Under the pieces are notes generated by a model that saw nothing but the letters and a program-made list of their open reading frames with translations, was not told where the DNA came from and did no database searches. DNA of 64,000 nucleotides from Sphingosinithalassobacter tenebrarum (lineage in GTDB: Bacteria; Pseudomonadota; Alphaproteobacteria; Sphingomonadales; Sphingomonadaceae), in NCBI RefSeq assembly GCF_011057975.1, contig NZ_CP049109.1, positions 930,001 through 994,000 on the forward strand, read 5' to 3'. Below, in pieces: positions 26,864 to 37,415 of this stretch; positions within the stretch are counted from its first letter, which is position 1; each line of letters begins with the position of its first letter. Both the position numbers and the translations under genes were made by a program.

Positions 26864-29083
26864 TCAGCCGCCGATCGCGACCATCATTGATTCGCCGCCC
26901 GATCCGGCCGCGGCGAGCGCGGCGAGCATCAGCAGCGCGACGATATTGGTGATCTTGATCATCGGATTGACCGCCGGGCCGGCCGTATCCTTGTAGGGAT
27001 CGCCGACCGTGTCGCCGGTCACCGCCGCCTTGTGGGCTTCCGATCCCTTGCCGCCGTGATTGCCGTCCTCGATATATTTCTTGGCATTGTCCCATGCGCC
27101 GCCGCCCGAGGTCATCGAAATGGCGACGAACAGCCCCGACACGATCACGCCGAGCAGCAAGGCGCCGACCGCGGCAAAGCCCTGCGCGCGGCCATAGGCT
27201 TCGGCGCTGCCATATTCGATCGGCAGCGGATCGGGCGCGCCCATCGTGGCGACCCACATCACGACGAAATAGACGATGATCGGCGCGAGTACGGGCAGCA
27301 GCGACGGGACGATCATTTCCTTGATCGCCGCCTTGGTGACGATATCGACGGTGCGCCCGTAATTGGGGCGGCTGGTACCCGCCATGATGCCCGAATCCTC
27401 GCGGAACTGCGTGCGCACGTCTTCGACGACGGACCCCGCCGCGCGGCCGACCGCGGTCATGCCGAACGCGCCGAACAGATAGGGCAGCAGCGCGCCGAGC
27501 AGCAGGCCGACGACGACATAGGGGCTCGACAGGCTGAAATCGACTTCGCCGGTCAGGCCCAGCTCGGTCGCATAGTGGCGCAGGTCAGTGGTGTAGGCGC
27601 CGAACAGCACCAGCGCGGCGAGCGCCGCCGAACCGATCGCATAGCCCTTGGTCACGGCCTTGGTCGTGTTGCCGACAGCATCGAGCGCGTCGGTGCGGGT
27701 GCGGACGTCGTCGGGCAGCCCCGCCATTTCGGCGATGCCGCCGGCATTGTCGGTCACCGGGCCATAGGCGTCGAGCGCGACGACCATCCCCGCGAGCGCG
27801 AGCAGCGACGTCGCGGCGAAGGCGATGCCGATGATCCCCGCGATCTGATAGGTCGCGACCACCGCGACCACGATCACCAGCGTCGGCAGCGCCGTGGATT
27901 CAAGGCTGATGGCGAGGCCCTGGATCACATTGGTCCCGTGGCCGGTCTCGGACGATTTCGCGATCGACCGCACCGGGCGATATTCGGTGCCGGTATAATA
28001 TTCGGTGATCCACACCAGCAGGCCGGTGACGGCGAGCCCGATCATCATGCAGATGAACAGCCCCCAGCCGGTGAAGCTGGGTCCGTCGGCGCCGGTGAAG
28101 CCGCCGCCGATGGTGGCGTTCATGTCGCCCAGCGCGGCGCTGGTGACGGCATAGATTGCGGGCACCGAAATCAGCGCGGTGGCCCAGAAGCCCTTGTACA
28201 GCGCGCCCATGATCGACTGTTTTTTGCCGAGGCGCACGAAATAGGTGCCGATGATCGAGGTTATGATGCACACGCCACCGACGATGAGCGGCAGGCTCAT
28301 CAGCGCGAGCAGATCCTCGCCGACAAGCCCCGGCACCAGCAGCGCGATCGAGATCATGGTGAGCCCGATCGTCACGACATAGGTTTCGAAAAGATCGGCG
28401 GCCATCCCGGCGCAATCGCCGACATTGTCACCGACATTGTCCGCGATCACCGCCGGATTGCGGGGGTCGTCCTCGGGAATGCCCGCTTCGACCTTGCCGA
28501 CCAGATCGGCGCCGACGTCAGCGGCCTTGGTGAAGATGCCGCCGCCCAGACGCGCGAAGATCGAAATCAGCGAGGCGCCGAAGGCGAGCGCGGTCAGCGC
28601 TTCGATCACTGCGCGGCCGTTCGGGGCATGACCGGCAATGCCGATCAGATACCAGAAGAGCACCGCGATCGCGAGCAGGCCGAGCCCGGCCACCAGCATC
28701 CCGGTGATCGCGCCCGAACGAAAGGCGAGGGTGAGACCGCCCTGCAGCGACGTGCGCGCGGCTTCGGCGGTGCGGACATTGGCGCGCACCGAAATGTTCA
28801 TGCCCACGAATCCGGCGGCGCCGGAAAGGATCGCCCCCAGTGCGAAGCCAACGGTGGTGAGCGGCCCGAGCGTCAGGAACAGGATTACCGCGACGATCAC
28901 GCCGACGATCGCGATGGTGCGATATTGCCGCCCCAGATAGGCCTTGGCGCCTTCCTGGATCGCGGCGGCGATGTCCTGCATCTTCTGGTCGCCCGGCGGC
29001 GCCTTGAGCACTTGCCCGCTGGTCACGAAGCCATAGACCACGGCGATCACGCCGCAGGCGATGGCAAGATATATGATTATCAT
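26864..29083 (-). CDS. hppA: membrane-bound proton-translocating pyrophosphatase (K+-independent type)
   Basis: A 739-residue integral membrane pump of about 16 helices coupling PPi hydrolysis to H+ export. Catalytic signatures are present: [39 protein letters not shown], and the C-terminal [12 protein letters not shown] with [14 protein letters not shown]. The cation determinant reads [10 protein letters not shown]. Lys and Thr at these positions mark the K+-independent subfamily, where K+-dependent enzymes have Ala and Gly. It lies downstream of nusB-thiL (113-base gap) and ends in a strong terminator. Confidence 0.95.
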   Translation of the reverse strand: MIIIYLAIACGVIAVVYGFVTSGQVLKAPPGDQKMQDIAAAIQEGAKAYLGRQYRTIAIVGVIVAVILFLTLGPLTTVGFALGAILSGAAGFVGMNISVRANVRTAEAARTSLQGGLTLAFRSGAITGMLVAGLGLLAIAVLFWYLIGIAGHAPNGRAVIEALTALAFGASLISIFARLGGGIFTKAADVGADLVGKVEAGIPEDDPRNPAVIADNVGDNVGDCAGMAADLFETYVVTIGLTMISIALLVPGLVGEDLLALMSLPLIVGGVCIITSIIGTYFVRLGKKQSIMGALYKGFWATALISVPAIYAVTSAALGDMNATIGGGFTGADGPSFTGWGLFICMMIGLAVTGLLVWITEYYTGTEYRPVRSIAKSSETGHGTNVIQGLAISLESTALPTLVIVVAVVATYQIAGIIGIAFAATSLLALAGMVVALDAYGPVTDNAGGIAEMAGLPDDVRTRTDALDAVGNTTKAVTKGYAIGSAALAALVLFGAYTTDLRHYATELGLTGEVDFSLSSPYVVVGLLLGALLPYLFGAFGMTAVGRAAGSVVEDVRTQFREDSGIMAGTSRPNYGRTVDIVTKAAIKEMIVPSLLPVLAPIIVYFVVMWVATMGAPDPLPIEYGSAEAYGRAQGFAAVGALLLGVIVSGLFVAISMTSGGGAWDNAKKYIEDGNHGGKGSEAHKAAVTGDTVGDPYKDTAGPAVNPMIKITNIVALLMLAALAAAGSGGESMMVAIGG

Positions 29084-29196
29084 CTTGGAGCGTTCCTTCC
29101 CCTGTCATCCTGTCCCAGGCTCCGGTCTTTTGCCGGATGCCGAGACGGAGAGGCTATCGGGGGGCGCGGGTCAGCGCAAGAAACTCCTGAGCGGGC

Positions 29197-30099
29197 TCAG
29201 CCGTGCTCGAATCCCAGATGTTCGGGCATCGGCACATTATCCTCGCCTTCGACCAGCGAAAGCCCTTCGCCCGCCGAGAAGACGCCGACACGCGTCGCCG
29301 GAACCGCCGGCATGGCGCCGTCGGGCAGCGCGAAGAGCAGTTCGTAATCGTCGCCCGCCGTCGCCGCTTCCAGCCGTGCCTCGCGCCCGTCGCCGACGAA
29401 ACCGACCAGTTCGGGCGAAAGCGGCAGCGTGGCGATGTCGATGGTGACGGCAACGCCGCTTGCCGCCGCCATGCGCGCGGCATCGATCAGCAACCCGTCC
29501 GAAACATCCATCATTGCATGGACCTGCCGCGCCAGCGCCTGCCCCTCGGCGACGCGTGGCATCGGGCGGCGATAGCGTTCGACCAGCGCCGCCGGGCCGG
29601 TTCCGCCCTTCGCGATGGCAAGGCCCGCGCCGGCATCGCCCAGCGTGCCGGTGACCCACAGCGCATTGCCCGCCTGTGCTCCGTCGCGATGCGGCGCGCG
29701 CACGCTCTTGCCGAGCGCGGTGAGCGAGAGGCTGCGCGGCATGTCGCCCGGCGCGGAAACCGTGTCGCCGCCGAGCAGCGGCACCGAATAATGGCGCAGC
29801 GCTTCGCCCAGCCCTTCGACAAAGGCGCGGTTCCACGCTTCGTCGGGGGACAGCATATAGCCGATCAGGACGCCTTCGGGCTTTGCGCCCTTGGCGGCGA
29901 GATCGGACAGGTTCACCGCCAGCAGCTTCCACGCGACATCGGCGGGCGTGTCGTCGGGCAGGAAATGCACACCTTCGACGATCATGTCAGTGGTGAGCAC
30001 GCGCCCGTCGACCAGCACGGCGCTGTCGTCGACCAGCCCGCGCGCGGCCGGGTGCATGGGCAGCGTACGCAGCGCTTCGATGAATTCGGCTTCGTGCAT
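29197..30099 (-). CDS. thiL: thiamine-monophosphate kinase
   Basis: A 300-residue enzyme phosphorylating thiamine monophosphate to thiamine diphosphate. Conserved segments are VDDSAVL, the TTDMIVEGVHF metal/nucleotide region, AVNLSDLAAKGA, GGDTVSAPG and MMDVSDGL. The length is slightly short but complete. Its ATG shares one base with the nusB stop (TAATG), so the two are translationally coupled, the nusB-thiL order common in alphaproteobacteria. Confidence 0.95.
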   Translation of the reverse strand: MHEAEFIEALRTLPMHPAARGLVDDSAVLVDGRVLTTDMIVEGVHFLPDDTPADVAWKLLAVNLSDLAAKGAKPEGVLIGYMLSPDEAWNRAFVEGLGEALRHYSVPLLGGDTVSAPGDMPRSLSLTALGKSVRAPHRDGAQAGNALWVTGTLGDAGAGLAIAKGGTGPAALVERYRRPMPRVAEGQALARQVHAMMDVSDGLLIDAARMAAASGVAVTIDIATLPLSPELVGFVGDGREARLEAATAGDDYELLFALPDGAMPAVPATRVGVFSAGEGLSLVEGEDNVPMPEHLGFEHG

Positions 30100-30560
30100 T
30101 ATTTGCGCGCCTCTTTCGCGACGGCATCGAGCAGGCCGTTGACGAAGCCCTTTTCGCGGCGGTCGTAAAAGGCATCGGTCACATCGAGATATTCGTTGAT
30201 CACCGCCCCGGTGGGTACATCGGCGCGCGCGATCAGCTCATAGGCGCCGGCGCGCAGGATCTGGCGCATCGGCTTGTCGAGCCGCTCGATCGACCAGCCT
30301 TCGGACAGCTTGGCCGAAACCAGCGCATCGATTTCCTCGCGGCGCGCATCGACGCCAGTGACGAGATCGTCGAAGAAATTCGCGTCGGCCTCGGCATATT
30401 CAACGTCCTCGATGACCGCGCCGAGGCGATGCTGATGAAACTCGGTCAGCAGCTTGGGCAGCGGCGTGCCCTCCATCTCCTGCTGATAGAGCGCCTGCAC
30501 GGCGGCAAGCCGCGCGGCGGCGCGGGCCTTGGATCGGGTCTTGGCAGTGTTACTTGGCAT
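30099..30560 (-). CDS. nusB: transcription antitermination factor NusB
   Basis: A 153-residue helical RNA-binding protein that joins NusE/S10 on boxA RNA in rRNA antitermination. It has the N-terminal KARAAARLAAVQALYQQEM helix and the family C-terminal pattern: DVPTGAVINEYLDVTDAFYD, then GFVNGLLDAV. It is the first gene of the nusB-thiL pair, and hppA may be read through. Confidence 0.95.
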   Translation of the reverse strand: MPSNTAKTRSKARAAARLAAVQALYQQEMEGTPLPKLLTEFHQHRLGAVIEDVEYAEADANFFDDLVTGVDARREEIDALVSAKLSEGWSIERLDKPMRQILRAGAYELIARADVPTGAVINEYLDVTDAFYDRREKGFVNGLLDAVAKEARK

Positions 30561-30610
30561 GATCGGGGCCAGATAGAGGCGGCCCGGCCGAAAGGCAAAG
30601 CGAAAGGCGC

Positions 30611-30874
30611 TTAACGCAGCAGACTGTCCTTGCTCGCGCGGCGATTAATGCCCGATCCGCCCTGGGTCCGGTCGCGTTCGGACTGGCAATCGATGCACAG
30701 CCGCACCCCCGGCAGCGCCTGGCGCCGCTTTTCGGGAATATCCTCGCCGCACAGCGCGCAATATTCAAGGCTCTCGCCGGTCGGCATGCGCGCGCGTGCT
30801 TCGGACACGGCATCGCTCACCGTATCGTCGATCTGGTCCTGTACCGCGCCGTCGCGCGCCCATCCGCCGGCCAT
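30611..30874 (-). CDS. DksA/TraR C4-type zinc-finger protein
   Basis: An 87-residue protein with one C4 zinc finger: CALCGEDIP near residue 39, and LCIDCQSERD near 59. The upstream helix RARMPTGESLEYC matches YbiI-type TraR/DksA proteins. It is too short to hold the full DksA coiled coil, so a DksA-like role at the RNA polymerase secondary channel is only a possibility. A 15-bp palindrome TGTTCGTCACGAACA (30888-30902) sits just upstream of the ribosome site and may be an operator. Confidence 0.85.
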   Translation of the reverse strand: MAGGWARDGAVQDQIDDTVSDAVSEARARMPTGESLEYCALCGEDIPEKRRQALPGVRLCIDCQSERDRTQGGSGINRRASKDSLLR

Positions 30875-30970
30875 GCGGCTCTCCTCCTGTTCGTCACGAA
30901 CATCTAAAGATGGGGAGCCATTGGCCGAGCGTCAAACAGGGGCGACGGCAATGCCGCCGTCGGAACGCCT

Positions 30971-32260
30971 TTAGCGCTTCAGGCGAAGCGCGACCGACCG
31001 GGCGTGCGCCGGAAGACCTTCCGCGCCTGCCAGCGCGACGGCAGCGGGGCCGATCGCGGCAAGCCCGTCGGCATCGAGCGCGAGGAAGCTGGTGCGCTTC
31101 ATATAGTCGAGCACCGACAGCCCCGAGGCGAAGCGCGCGCGGCGGCCGGTGGGCAGGACATGGTTCGGCCCGGCGACATAATCGCCGACCGCTTCGGGCG
31201 TGTGGCGGCCGAGGAACACCGACCCGGCGTGGCGCACCTGGCCGAACAGCGCCTCGGGATCGTCGCAGGCGAGTTCGAGATGTTCCGGCGCGAGGCGATC
31301 GACCAGTGGCATCGCGTCGGCGAGGGCGGGGACGCGGATAATCGCGCCGTTGGCGTCCCAGCTCGTCCGCGCGGTCCGTCCCGTCGCAAGCGTTTCGATC
31401 TGCGCCTCGAGGGCCTGCGCCACGGCGTCAGCGAAGGCGGGGTCGTCGGTGAACAGGATCGACTGGCTGGTCGGGTCATGCTCGGCCTGGCTGAGCAGGT
31501 CGGCGGCGATCCATTCCGGGTCGTTGGCGCCGTCGGCGACGACGACGATTTCGCTCGGCCCCGCGACCATGTCGATGCCAACGACGCCGTAGAGCTGGCG
31601 CTTGGCCTCGGCGACCCAGGCGTTGCCGGGGCCGGTGACGACATCGACCGGGGCGATGCGATCGGTGCCATAGGCGAGCGCGGCGACGGCCTGCGCCCCG
31701 CCAACGCGCCAGATTTCGTCGACGCCGGCAAGATGCGCGGCGGCGAGGACAAGGCCGTTGGTCTCGCCCTTCGGCGTCGGCGTCACCATGACGAGCCGCT
31801 CGACTCCCGCGACCCTGGCGGGGATGGCGTTCATCAGCACCGAGGAGGGATAGGCGGCGCGCCCGCCGGGGACATAGACGCCTGCGGCATCGACCGCGCG
31901 CCAGCGCGCGCCGAGGCGGATGCCCTGCGCATCGGTGGTGTCGCTGTCCGCCGGGCGTTGGGCTTCGTGATAGGCGCGGATGCGCGTGGCGGCGAGTTCG
32001 AGTGCTTCGCGCAGGTCGGGATCGAGCGCGTCGAACGCGGCCCTGCAGGCGGCGGAGTCGATGCGCCAGCCGCTTGCGTCGGGATCGTGCCCGTCGAACC
32101 TGCGCGTCAGATCGGCAAGCGCGGCGTCGCCTTCCGAACGGACACGGGCGATGATCGCGGCGACGTCGCGCGCGACGTCTTCATCGGCTTCGCGGCGGGC
32201 GTTGACCAGCGCGGTAAAGGCGTCGGCGAAGTCGGGGGTAGTGCTGTCGAGGCGGATCAC
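30971..32260 (-). CDS. hisD: histidinol dehydrogenase
   Basis: A 429-residue zinc enzyme catalysing the last two steps of histidine synthesis, histidinol to histidine with NAD. Landmarks are AGVYVPGGRAAYPSSVLMNA, the GTDRIAPVDVVTGPGNAWVA block, AGPSEIVVVADG and SQAEHDPTSQ with catalytic Glu-His, and PEHLEL. Start is GTG 32260, preceded by GGAGGGGAGGC. That ribosome site is the edge of palindromic repeat R4 lying between hisG and hisD. Confidence 0.96.
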   Translation of the reverse strand: MIRLDSTTPDFADAFTALVNARREADEDVARDVAAIIARVRSEGDAALADLTRRFDGHDPDASGWRIDSAACRAAFDALDPDLREALELAATRIRAYHEAQRPADSDTTDAQGIRLGARWRAVDAAGVYVPGGRAAYPSSVLMNAIPARVAGVERLVMVTPTPKGETNGLVLAAAHLAGVDEIWRVGGAQAVAALAYGTDRIAPVDVVTGPGNAWVAEAKRQLYGVVGIDMVAGPSEIVVVADGANDPEWIAADLLSQAEHDPTSQSILFTDDPAFADAVAQALEAQIETLATGRTARTSWDANGAIIRVPALADAMPLVDRLAPEHLELACDDPEALFGQVRHAGSVFLGRHTPEAVGDYVAGPNHVLPTGRRARFASGLSVLDYMKRTSFLALDADGLAAIGPAAVALAGAEGLPAHARSVALRLKR

Positions 32261-32262
32261 TG

Positions 32263-32409
32263 CCTCCCCTCCCTATTAGGGAGGGGCAGGGGGCGGGTAG
32301 CGCGCCGCAAGGCGCGTTCCGCCCGTGGCCACAAGCAAAGCCGGGGCGTCGAGCCCCGCCTTTGCTTCACCCACCCCTTTATCCCCTCCCTCAAGAGGGA
32401 GGGGAGGGT
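32263..32409. repeat. composite palindromic repeat R4 between hisG and hisD
   Basis: The outer arms are CCTCCCCTCCCTATTAGGGA and TCCCTCAAGAGGGAGGGGAGG. Internal hairpins include GCGCGCCGCAAGGCGCG and an arm pair AAGCAAAGCCGGGGC / GCCCCGCCTTTGCTT (32334-32368). The overall design resembles R1, but the sequence differs. It interrupts the hisG-hisD unit and supplies the hisD Shine-Dalgarno. Confidence 0.75.
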
Positions 32410-32429
32410 AGTTTTGGTGCCGGACAGAC

Positions 32430-33092
32430 TCACGCCGCCGCGCCTTCTGCGGCCTTGCGGAAACCGTCGACCAGCGGGACGACTTCGGCCGCGCGCGTCT
32501 TGAACGCCGCGCGATTGACGATCAGGCGCGAGGTTACTTCGGCGATCACTTCGACTTCGGCGAGGCCGTTTTCCTTGAGCGTGCGCCCCGAGGACACCAG
32601 GTCGACGATGCGCGGGGCGAGGCCCAGCTTGGGCGCCAGCTCCATCGCGCCGTTCAGCTTGACGCATTCGGCCTGCACGCCGCGCGCCGCGAAATGACGC
32701 TGGGTGATGTGCGGATATTTGGTCGCGATGCGGACATGGCTCCAGCCGCGCGGGTCGTCCTTTGCCGCCATGTCGGCGGGTTCGGCGACCGAGATGCGGC
32801 AATGGCCGATGCCGAGATCGACCGGCGCGTACAACTCCGAATAATCGAATTCGGCAAGTACGTCCGACCCGACGATGCCGAGCTGCGCGGCGCCGTGCGC
32901 GACGAAGGTTGCGACGTCGAACGCGCGCACCCGGATCAGATCGATTTCGGGGAGATTCGTCCTGAACCGCAACGCGCGGCTGTTCTTGTCGCCGAAATCG
33001 GGTTCGGGGACGATGCCGACGCGCGCGAGCAGCGGCAGCGCTTCTTCCAATATGCGCCCCTTGGGCACGGCGAGGATGATCGGATCGGTCAT
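32430..33092 (-). CDS. hisG: ATP phosphoribosyltransferase, short form
   Basis: A 220-residue first enzyme of histidine biosynthesis, condensing ATP and PRPP. It starts [20 protein letters not shown] and carries the PRPP-binding segment [16 protein letters not shown]. At 220 residues it is the short form without the C-terminal regulatory domain, which in other bacteria needs HisZ for activity; hisZ is not in the window. ATG 33092 opens with the family N terminus; the longer frame adds an unlikely Pro-rich leader. Confidence 0.95.
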   Translation of the reverse strand: MTDPIILAVPKGRILEEALPLLARVGIVPEPDFGDKNSRALRFRTNLPEIDLIRVRAFDVATFVAHGAAQLGIVGSDVLAEFDYSELYAPVDLGIGHCRISVAEPADMAAKDDPRGWSHVRIATKYPHITQRHFAARGVQAECVKLNGAMELAPKLGLAPRIVDLVSSGRTLKENGLAEVEVIAEVTSRLIVNRAAFKTRAAEVVPLVDGFRKAAEGAAA

Positions 33093-33162
33093 GGGCAGCG
33101 GGGCTTTACTTGGGGGGCGCGGCAGGCGCAACACGCCGTGAGCGCAGGCCGCGCCGATATCC

Positions 33163-34101
33163 TTATGCCTTGTAGGGTCGAGGGGGCCTGCGCTTGAGCC
33201 AGCCGGTGAGCGCGCGCGTAACCGCTTCGGGCGTTTCCCATTGCGGGAAATGCCCGGCCTCCGGGATGCGGATCACCGAAAGATCGGGAGCGAGGTGCTC
33301 CAGGCCGTCGAGCAGACAGGGCAGCAACCCGCGGTCGCGCATGCCCCACAAAACCAGCGTGGGTTGCGATATCAGCGGAAACGGCCCGTCGATCCATCGC
33401 GGTCGATCGGCCCGTTCGCCGGGACGTGGCACTGCCATGCGTGCCGCGCGATACCAGTGGAGCATCGCCGTCATCCGTCCCGGCTCGCTCCATTCGGCGA
33501 GATAGCGTTCGCGCTCGGCATCCGAAACCTGCGCGCGCAGATGATTGACGAGAAGATCCTGGAAGAAGGCTTCGAGCTCTGCCCGATCGGGATCGCCATG
33601 CAGCGCCATTTCACGAAAGCGGCGCATATGCTGCGATGCGGCCCGCTGATCGGCATCCTCGATCAGCTTGCGTTGCATGATCAGCGGATGCGGGCCGTTG
33701 ATCGTGACCAGGCGCCGTACCCGCTCGGGAAAGCGTAGCGCCAGGGCCCAGGCCAGCGATCCTCCGAAATCATGGCCGATCACCGTGAATTCGCGAATCT
33801 CCAGCGCATCGGCGAGCGCGATCACGTCCTGCATCAGCGGCGCGACTTCATAGGCTTCCACGCCCTCGGGCTTGGAGGACTTGCCGAAGCCGCGCTGATC
33901 GGGAGCGACGACGAAATGATTGAGCCCCAGCGCGAGCATCTGGTGGCGCCAGCTGCGATGGCTTTCGGGAAATCCGTGGAGCAGGATCACTGCGGGCATC
34001 GTGGGGTCGCCGAACGCCGCGACATTCAACGTGACACCCGTCGAGAGCGCAACACGATTACTTCCCGGATTGCTCAGCCGCGAAGACGCCCCGCTGGCCA
34101 T
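33163..34101 (-). CDS. alpha/beta hydrolase, epoxide-hydrolase-like (copy 2)
   Basis: A 312-residue protein with oxyanion motif [16 protein letters not shown], the [13 protein letters not shown] strand, the nucleophile elbow [10 protein letters not shown] with Asp, a cap domain containing YRAARM, and EAGHFPQWE with the catalytic His. An Asp nucleophile plus HGFPE fits soluble epoxide hydrolases or fluoroacetate dehalogenase relatives. It follows the paralogue at 34109-35020 by 7 bases and is clearly a tandem duplicate. Confidence 0.85.
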   Translation of the reverse strand: MASGASSRLSNPGSNRVALSTGVTLNVAAFGDPTMPAVILLHGFPESHRSWRHQMLALGLNHFVVAPDQRGFGKSSKPEGVEAYEVAPLMQDVIALADALEIREFTVIGHDFGGSLAWALALRFPERVRRLVTINGPHPLIMQRKLIEDADQRAASQHMRRFREMALHGDPDRAELEAFFQDLLVNHLRAQVSDAERERYLAEWSEPGRMTAMLHWYRAARMAVPRPGERADRPRWIDGPFPLISQPTLVLWGMRDRGLLPCLLDGLEHLAPDLSVIRIPEAGHFPQWETPEAVTRALTGWLKRRPPRPYKA

Positions 34102-34108
34102 GACGGCG

Positions 34109-35020
34109 TCAGGCGCCTGCCGGGGCGGGCTGTTCGGCGAACCAGCCGCGCAGCGCCGCGATCACTGCATCGGGCCTTTCCCACGGAATGAAATGCCCCG
34201 CTTCGGCGACCCGCACGATGGTGAGATCGCGCACATGCGCCTCCAGCCCATCGAGCTGGCAGGGAAGCAGCGCCGGATCCTTCATCCCCCAGACGACCAG
34301 GGTAGGCATGGCGATCGGCGGGAGTTCGGGGATCGGGAAGGTGGGCTTGTCGATTTCCGCCTCGACCGGCGGCACTTCGATGCTGCTGGCGCGATACCAG
34401 TTGAGCATTGCGGAAAGCGCGCCGGGCTGCGTCCACTGGTCGAGGTATATGGCCTTTTCTTCCTCCGGGATCGGCACCGGAATATGCGCGGCGAAATTGC
34501 GCTCGAAAAAGCTGAGCATCCCGCGCGCATCAATTGCGTTTTCGAAACCTTCGCTGCGGAAGGCGCGCATATACTGGCTCGCGGCGCGCTGATCCTTGTC
34601 GGTGATCAGCGTCTGCTGGAAGACCACCGGGTGCGGCGCGTTGAGGATGACCAGCCGTTCGACGCGGTCGGGGCGCAATATCGCCGCCATCCACGCGATC
34701 GCGCCGCCCCAGTCATGGCCGACGAGGGTGAACTTGCCGATGCCGAAATGATCGGCGAGCGCGATCAGATCGGCGAGAATCTCCTGCGGCGCGTATTTCG
34801 CCACGCCTTCGGGTTTGGACGAGCGGGCATAGCCGCGCTGGTCGGGGGCGATTACATGATGGTCGCGCGCCAGATCGGGGATGATGTCCCGCCAGGTGCG
34901 ATGCGATTCGGGAAAGCCGTGCAGCAGGATCACCGGCGGGTTCGCCGGGTCGCCCTCTACCGCGACGTCGAGTGAAACGCCCGTCGGCAAATCGACGCGC
35001 TGCAGGTTGAACGCTTTCAT
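34109..35020 (-). CDS. alpha/beta hydrolase, epoxide-hydrolase-like (copy 1)
   Basis: A 303-residue paralogue of the next gene. Motifs are [36 protein letters not shown], the Asp nucleophile in GHDWGGAIAW, NAPHPVVFQQ, NWYRAS and EAGHFIPWERPDA. It is expected to hydrolyse an epoxide or haloacid ester through an Asp-ester intermediate. Two such enzymes in tandem with divergent cap regions suggest different substrates. It is the upstream gene of the pair; the pirin gene ends 33 bases away on the same strand. Confidence 0.87.
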   Translation of the reverse strand: MKAFNLQRVDLPTGVSLDVAVEGDPANPPVILLHGFPESHRTWRDIIPDLARDHHVIAPDQRGYARSSKPEGVAKYAPQEILADLIALADHFGIGKFTLVGHDWGGAIAWMAAILRPDRVERLVILNAPHPVVFQQTLITDKDQRAASQYMRAFRSEGFENAIDARGMLSFFERNFAAHIPVPIPEEEKAIYLDQWTQPGALSAMLNWYRASSIEVPPVEAEIDKPTFPIPELPPIAMPTLVVWGMKDPALLPCQLDGLEAHVRDLTIVRVAEAGHFIPWERPDAVIAALRGWFAEQPAPAGA

Positions 35021-35053
35021 CCTCTGCCCCTTCCCGGTCTGGCGCCCTGGGTT

Positions 35054-35956
35054 TCAGGGATAGCTTACGGTTTTCGGAACCTCGGGGATAGGGATGAATT
35101 CCTTGTCGTCGTCGGGGACGAGCGGGAAATTGCCTGCCTTCCAGTCAGCTTTTGCCTGTTCGATGCGGTCGCGGCGCGAGGAGACGAAATTCCACCAGAC
35201 GTGGCGTGGCTCGGCAAAGGCCTCGCCGCCGCAGAACATCACGCGGCCGCCGCGTTGCGACGTCAGCGAGCCGGTCGTGCCGGGCCGCAGTACGTAGAGT
35301 GTCTTCTGCTCCAGCGGCATTCCGTCCAGGCTGGCATCGCCGACCGCGACGTATAGCGCGCGCTCTTCGGCTTCGGCATCGATCGGGATCGCCCCGTTCG
35401 CCATCAGCATGATGTCGGCATAGATGGTGTCGGCATAGCAGGTGGTCGGCGCGGAAATGCCCCACAGGCTGCCCATGATCACCCGCGCGCGCGCACCCGA
35501 ATCGGAGAGCATCGGCAGATCGGGCGCGGCGACATGCTCGAATGCCGGATCGCGCTCCTCGTCGGCTTCGGGCAGCGCGAGCCAGGTCTGGATGCCCGAC
35601 AGCGCCGGGCCCTTCTCACGCTCGTCGCCGGGCGAGCGTTCGCTATGGACGATGCCGCGCCCGGCGGTCATCAGATTGACTGCGCCCGGCTCGATCCGCG
35701 CGAAGGTGCCGAGCGAATCGCGATGGTCGATCGCGCCGTCGAACAGATAGGTGACGGTGGCGAGATTGATATGCGGATGCGGGCGCACGTCGATGCCGTT
35801 GCCGACCTCGAGATGCGCGGGGCCCATCTGATCGAAGAAGACGAAGGGGCCGACCATCGTGCGCGGGCGGGAGGGCAGCGTGCGATGCACCTTGAATCCG
35901 CCCAGATCATGGGTGGTGGGGGTAATCGTCTGAATGATCGCGTCGTCGTCGCTCAT
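35054..35956 (-). CDS. pirin family protein
   Basis: A 300-residue bicupin. The metal-binding region reads [19 protein letters not shown], followed by HRDSLGT and [14 protein letters not shown], the pirin signature. Bacterial pirins can act as quercetin dioxygenases or bind metabolic enzymes; which applies is not visible. ATG 35956 overlaps the NUDIX stop by 4 bases (ATGA) and has GGAGG upstream. It is the last gene of the bolA-GST-NUDIX-pirin string. Confidence 0.92.
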   Translation of the reverse strand: MSDDDAIIQTITPTTHDLGGFKVHRTLPSRPRTMVGPFVFFDQMGPAHLEVGNGIDVRPHPHINLATVTYLFDGAIDHRDSLGTFARIEPGAVNLMTAGRGIVHSERSPGDEREKGPALSGIQTWLALPEADEERDPAFEHVAAPDLPMLSDSGARARVIMGSLWGISAPTTCYADTIYADIMLMANGAIPIDAEAEERALYVAVGDASLDGMPLEQKTLYVLRPGTTGSLTSQRGGRVMFCGGEAFAEPRHVWWNFVSSRRDRIEQAKADWKAGNFPLVPDDDKEFIPIPEVPKTVSYP

Positions 35957-36390
35957 GCCATTGCCTCCAGCATATCGCGCAGGTCCTCGGGAAAGATGGC
36001 TTCGTGCCAGTCGTCGATTTCCTGGCGATCGAACCAGCGCCATTCACGCATGACGCGACGTTCGAGTTCCGTATGGTTGGCGGTATCGATCTCGGTGCCC
36101 TGCGCGCGGACGAGGAAATAGCGTTCGTCCGCAAGCACGGGGACGTGCTCGAGCGTCGTGAATTCCACGACACGTCGGGCGACTTCAGGGCCGCAATCGT
36201 AGCGCATGCCGCATTCCTCGAACAATTCGCGGCGCGCGGCGTCGGTGTAGGTCTCGCCGGGATCGACCGCGCCGCCCGGCGTGCACCAGAAGGGCGGACG
36301 ATCTTCGGCGGTGAAGCGGAACAGCAGCACGCGCTCCTCCGGGTCGAGCAGCAATATGCGCGCGGCGGGGCGGGGTGCCCGTTCGGTCAT
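35953..36390 (-). CDS. NUDIX hydrolase
   Basis: A 145-residue protein with a complete NUDIX box, [20 protein letters not shown] followed by CGM (about residues 41-63), matching G-x5-E-x7-R-E-U-x-E-E-x-G-U. It hydrolyses a nucleoside diphosphate linked to another moiety; the substrate is unknown. The [18 protein letters not shown] terminus is typical. Its start overlaps the GST stop by 4 bases and its stop overlaps the pirin start by 4 bases, so all three are translationally coupled. Confidence 0.92.
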   Translation of the reverse strand: MTERAPRPAARILLLDPEERVLLFRFTAEDRPPFWCTPGGAVDPGETYTDAARRELFEECGMRYDCGPEVARRVVEFTTLEHVPVLADERYFLVRAQGTEIDTANHTELERRVMREWRWFDRQEIDDWHEAIFPEDLRDMLEAMA

Positions 36391-37091
36391 TCGCCGTCGA
36401 GTTCGGGATAGTGCCGGAAGATGCCGTCGGTGTTGAACGGCAGACGGCGATCGCTGGCGCAGTAGCGGCGGATGCCTTCGATCTCGGCGACCAGCCCATG
36501 AATGCGCAGCAATGCGGGAATATCGGCTTCGAGCGTCTTCATCCGGCGCGGGAACATGTAGCGCAGCCCCTCGATCAACTGGAACATCGAGCAATCGGCA
36601 TAGGTCCAGTGATGGTCGATCAGCCAGTCACCGGGATGGCAGCCGGCGGCATTTTCGAACCAGCCGAGAAATTTGGGCATGCGTTCTTCGCGAAACTCCT
36701 CGGCGATGCGCAGCGCCTCCGGCTTCTGGTCCTCGTAATAGCGGCCGGTACCGACCGGGTGATGCACCTGATGCACTTCGGCGACAAAATCGGTGACGGT
36801 GAGCTGCACCTCGTGCAGCCATAGGCGATCCCCCATGTTCGACGGTGCGAGCTGGTGCCGTTCGCCGAGGAACAGCAGGATGGCGGCGACCTGCGCCAGC
36901 GCCATGCCATTCATTTCCAGATAGGGCGGCGCGAAGGGCGGACGGCAGTCATAAGTGCCCATGTCGGCCACCAGCGCTTCGGCACCAAGCTCGCGCGCGC
37001 AGTCGCGATAGTCGATCCCGGCCGCCTCGAGTGGCAGACGGACGAATTCGCCGCGGCCCTGAATGCCCGGCCAGTACCAGAGATTATACAC
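36387..37091 (-). CDS. glutathione S-transferase family protein
   Basis: A 234-residue protein with an N-terminal thioredoxin-like GST domain ([20 protein letters not shown], a sigma-class-like start) and a helical C-terminal domain ([30 protein letters not shown]). GTG 37091 is chosen because it opens directly into the YNLWYWPG strand. The upstream frame would overlap the bolA-like gene extensively. With this start it overlaps that gene by only 8 bases. Probably glutathione-dependent detoxification. Confidence 0.8.
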   Translation of the reverse strand: MYNLWYWPGIQGRGEFVRLPLEAAGIDYRDCARELGAEALVADMGTYDCRPPFAPPYLEMNGMALAQVAAILLFLGERHQLAPSNMGDRLWLHEVQLTVTDFVAEVHQVHHPVGTGRYYEDQKPEALRIAEEFREERMPKFLGWFENAAGCHPGDWLIDHHWTYADCSMFQLIEGLRYMFPRRMKTLEADIPALLRIHGLVAEIEGIRRYCASDRRLPFNTDGIFRHYPELDGE

Positions 37092-37380
37092 CGGCGTTTT
37101 CCCCGGGCGCGCGGGCGCGGATGGCGAGCGCGTGAATTTCGTCGACGAGCAGATCGGCAAGCGCCTGATTGACCAGCCGCTGGCGCGCGACGCGATTCTT
37201 GCCTTCGAAAATGGGGCTGACGACTTCGACGGTGAAGTGGCTTTCGCCCGATCCGTCATCGCCCATATGGCCACGATGCTGCGCGCTGTCGTTGATCACG
37301 GCAAGGCTGGTGGGGGTCAGCGCCTGAGTCAGCCGCTGTGCGATTTTCTCGGCCACGGGGCCGGTAGCGATGCTGTTCAT
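37084..37380 (-). CDS. BolA family protein
   Basis: A 98-residue protein with the class II KH-like BolA fold: HFTVEVVSPIFEGKNRVARQ in the middle, then RLVNQALADLL, then HALAIRARAP. BolA proteins partner monothiol glutaredoxins in iron-sulfur trafficking, and the histidines here fit cluster-binding positions. The divergent J-domain gene starts 35 bases upstream, an arrangement common in alphaproteobacteria. It heads the string with GST, NUDIX and pirin genes. Confidence 0.92.
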   Translation of the reverse strand: MNSIATGPVAEKIAQRLTQALTPTSLAVINDSAQHRGHMGDDGSGESHFTVEVVSPIFEGKNRVARQRLVNQALADLLVDEIHALAIRARAPGENAGV

Positions 37381-37415
37381 CGCGCCTATATAGGGCGTTT
37401 TTGCAAAGGTGTCGC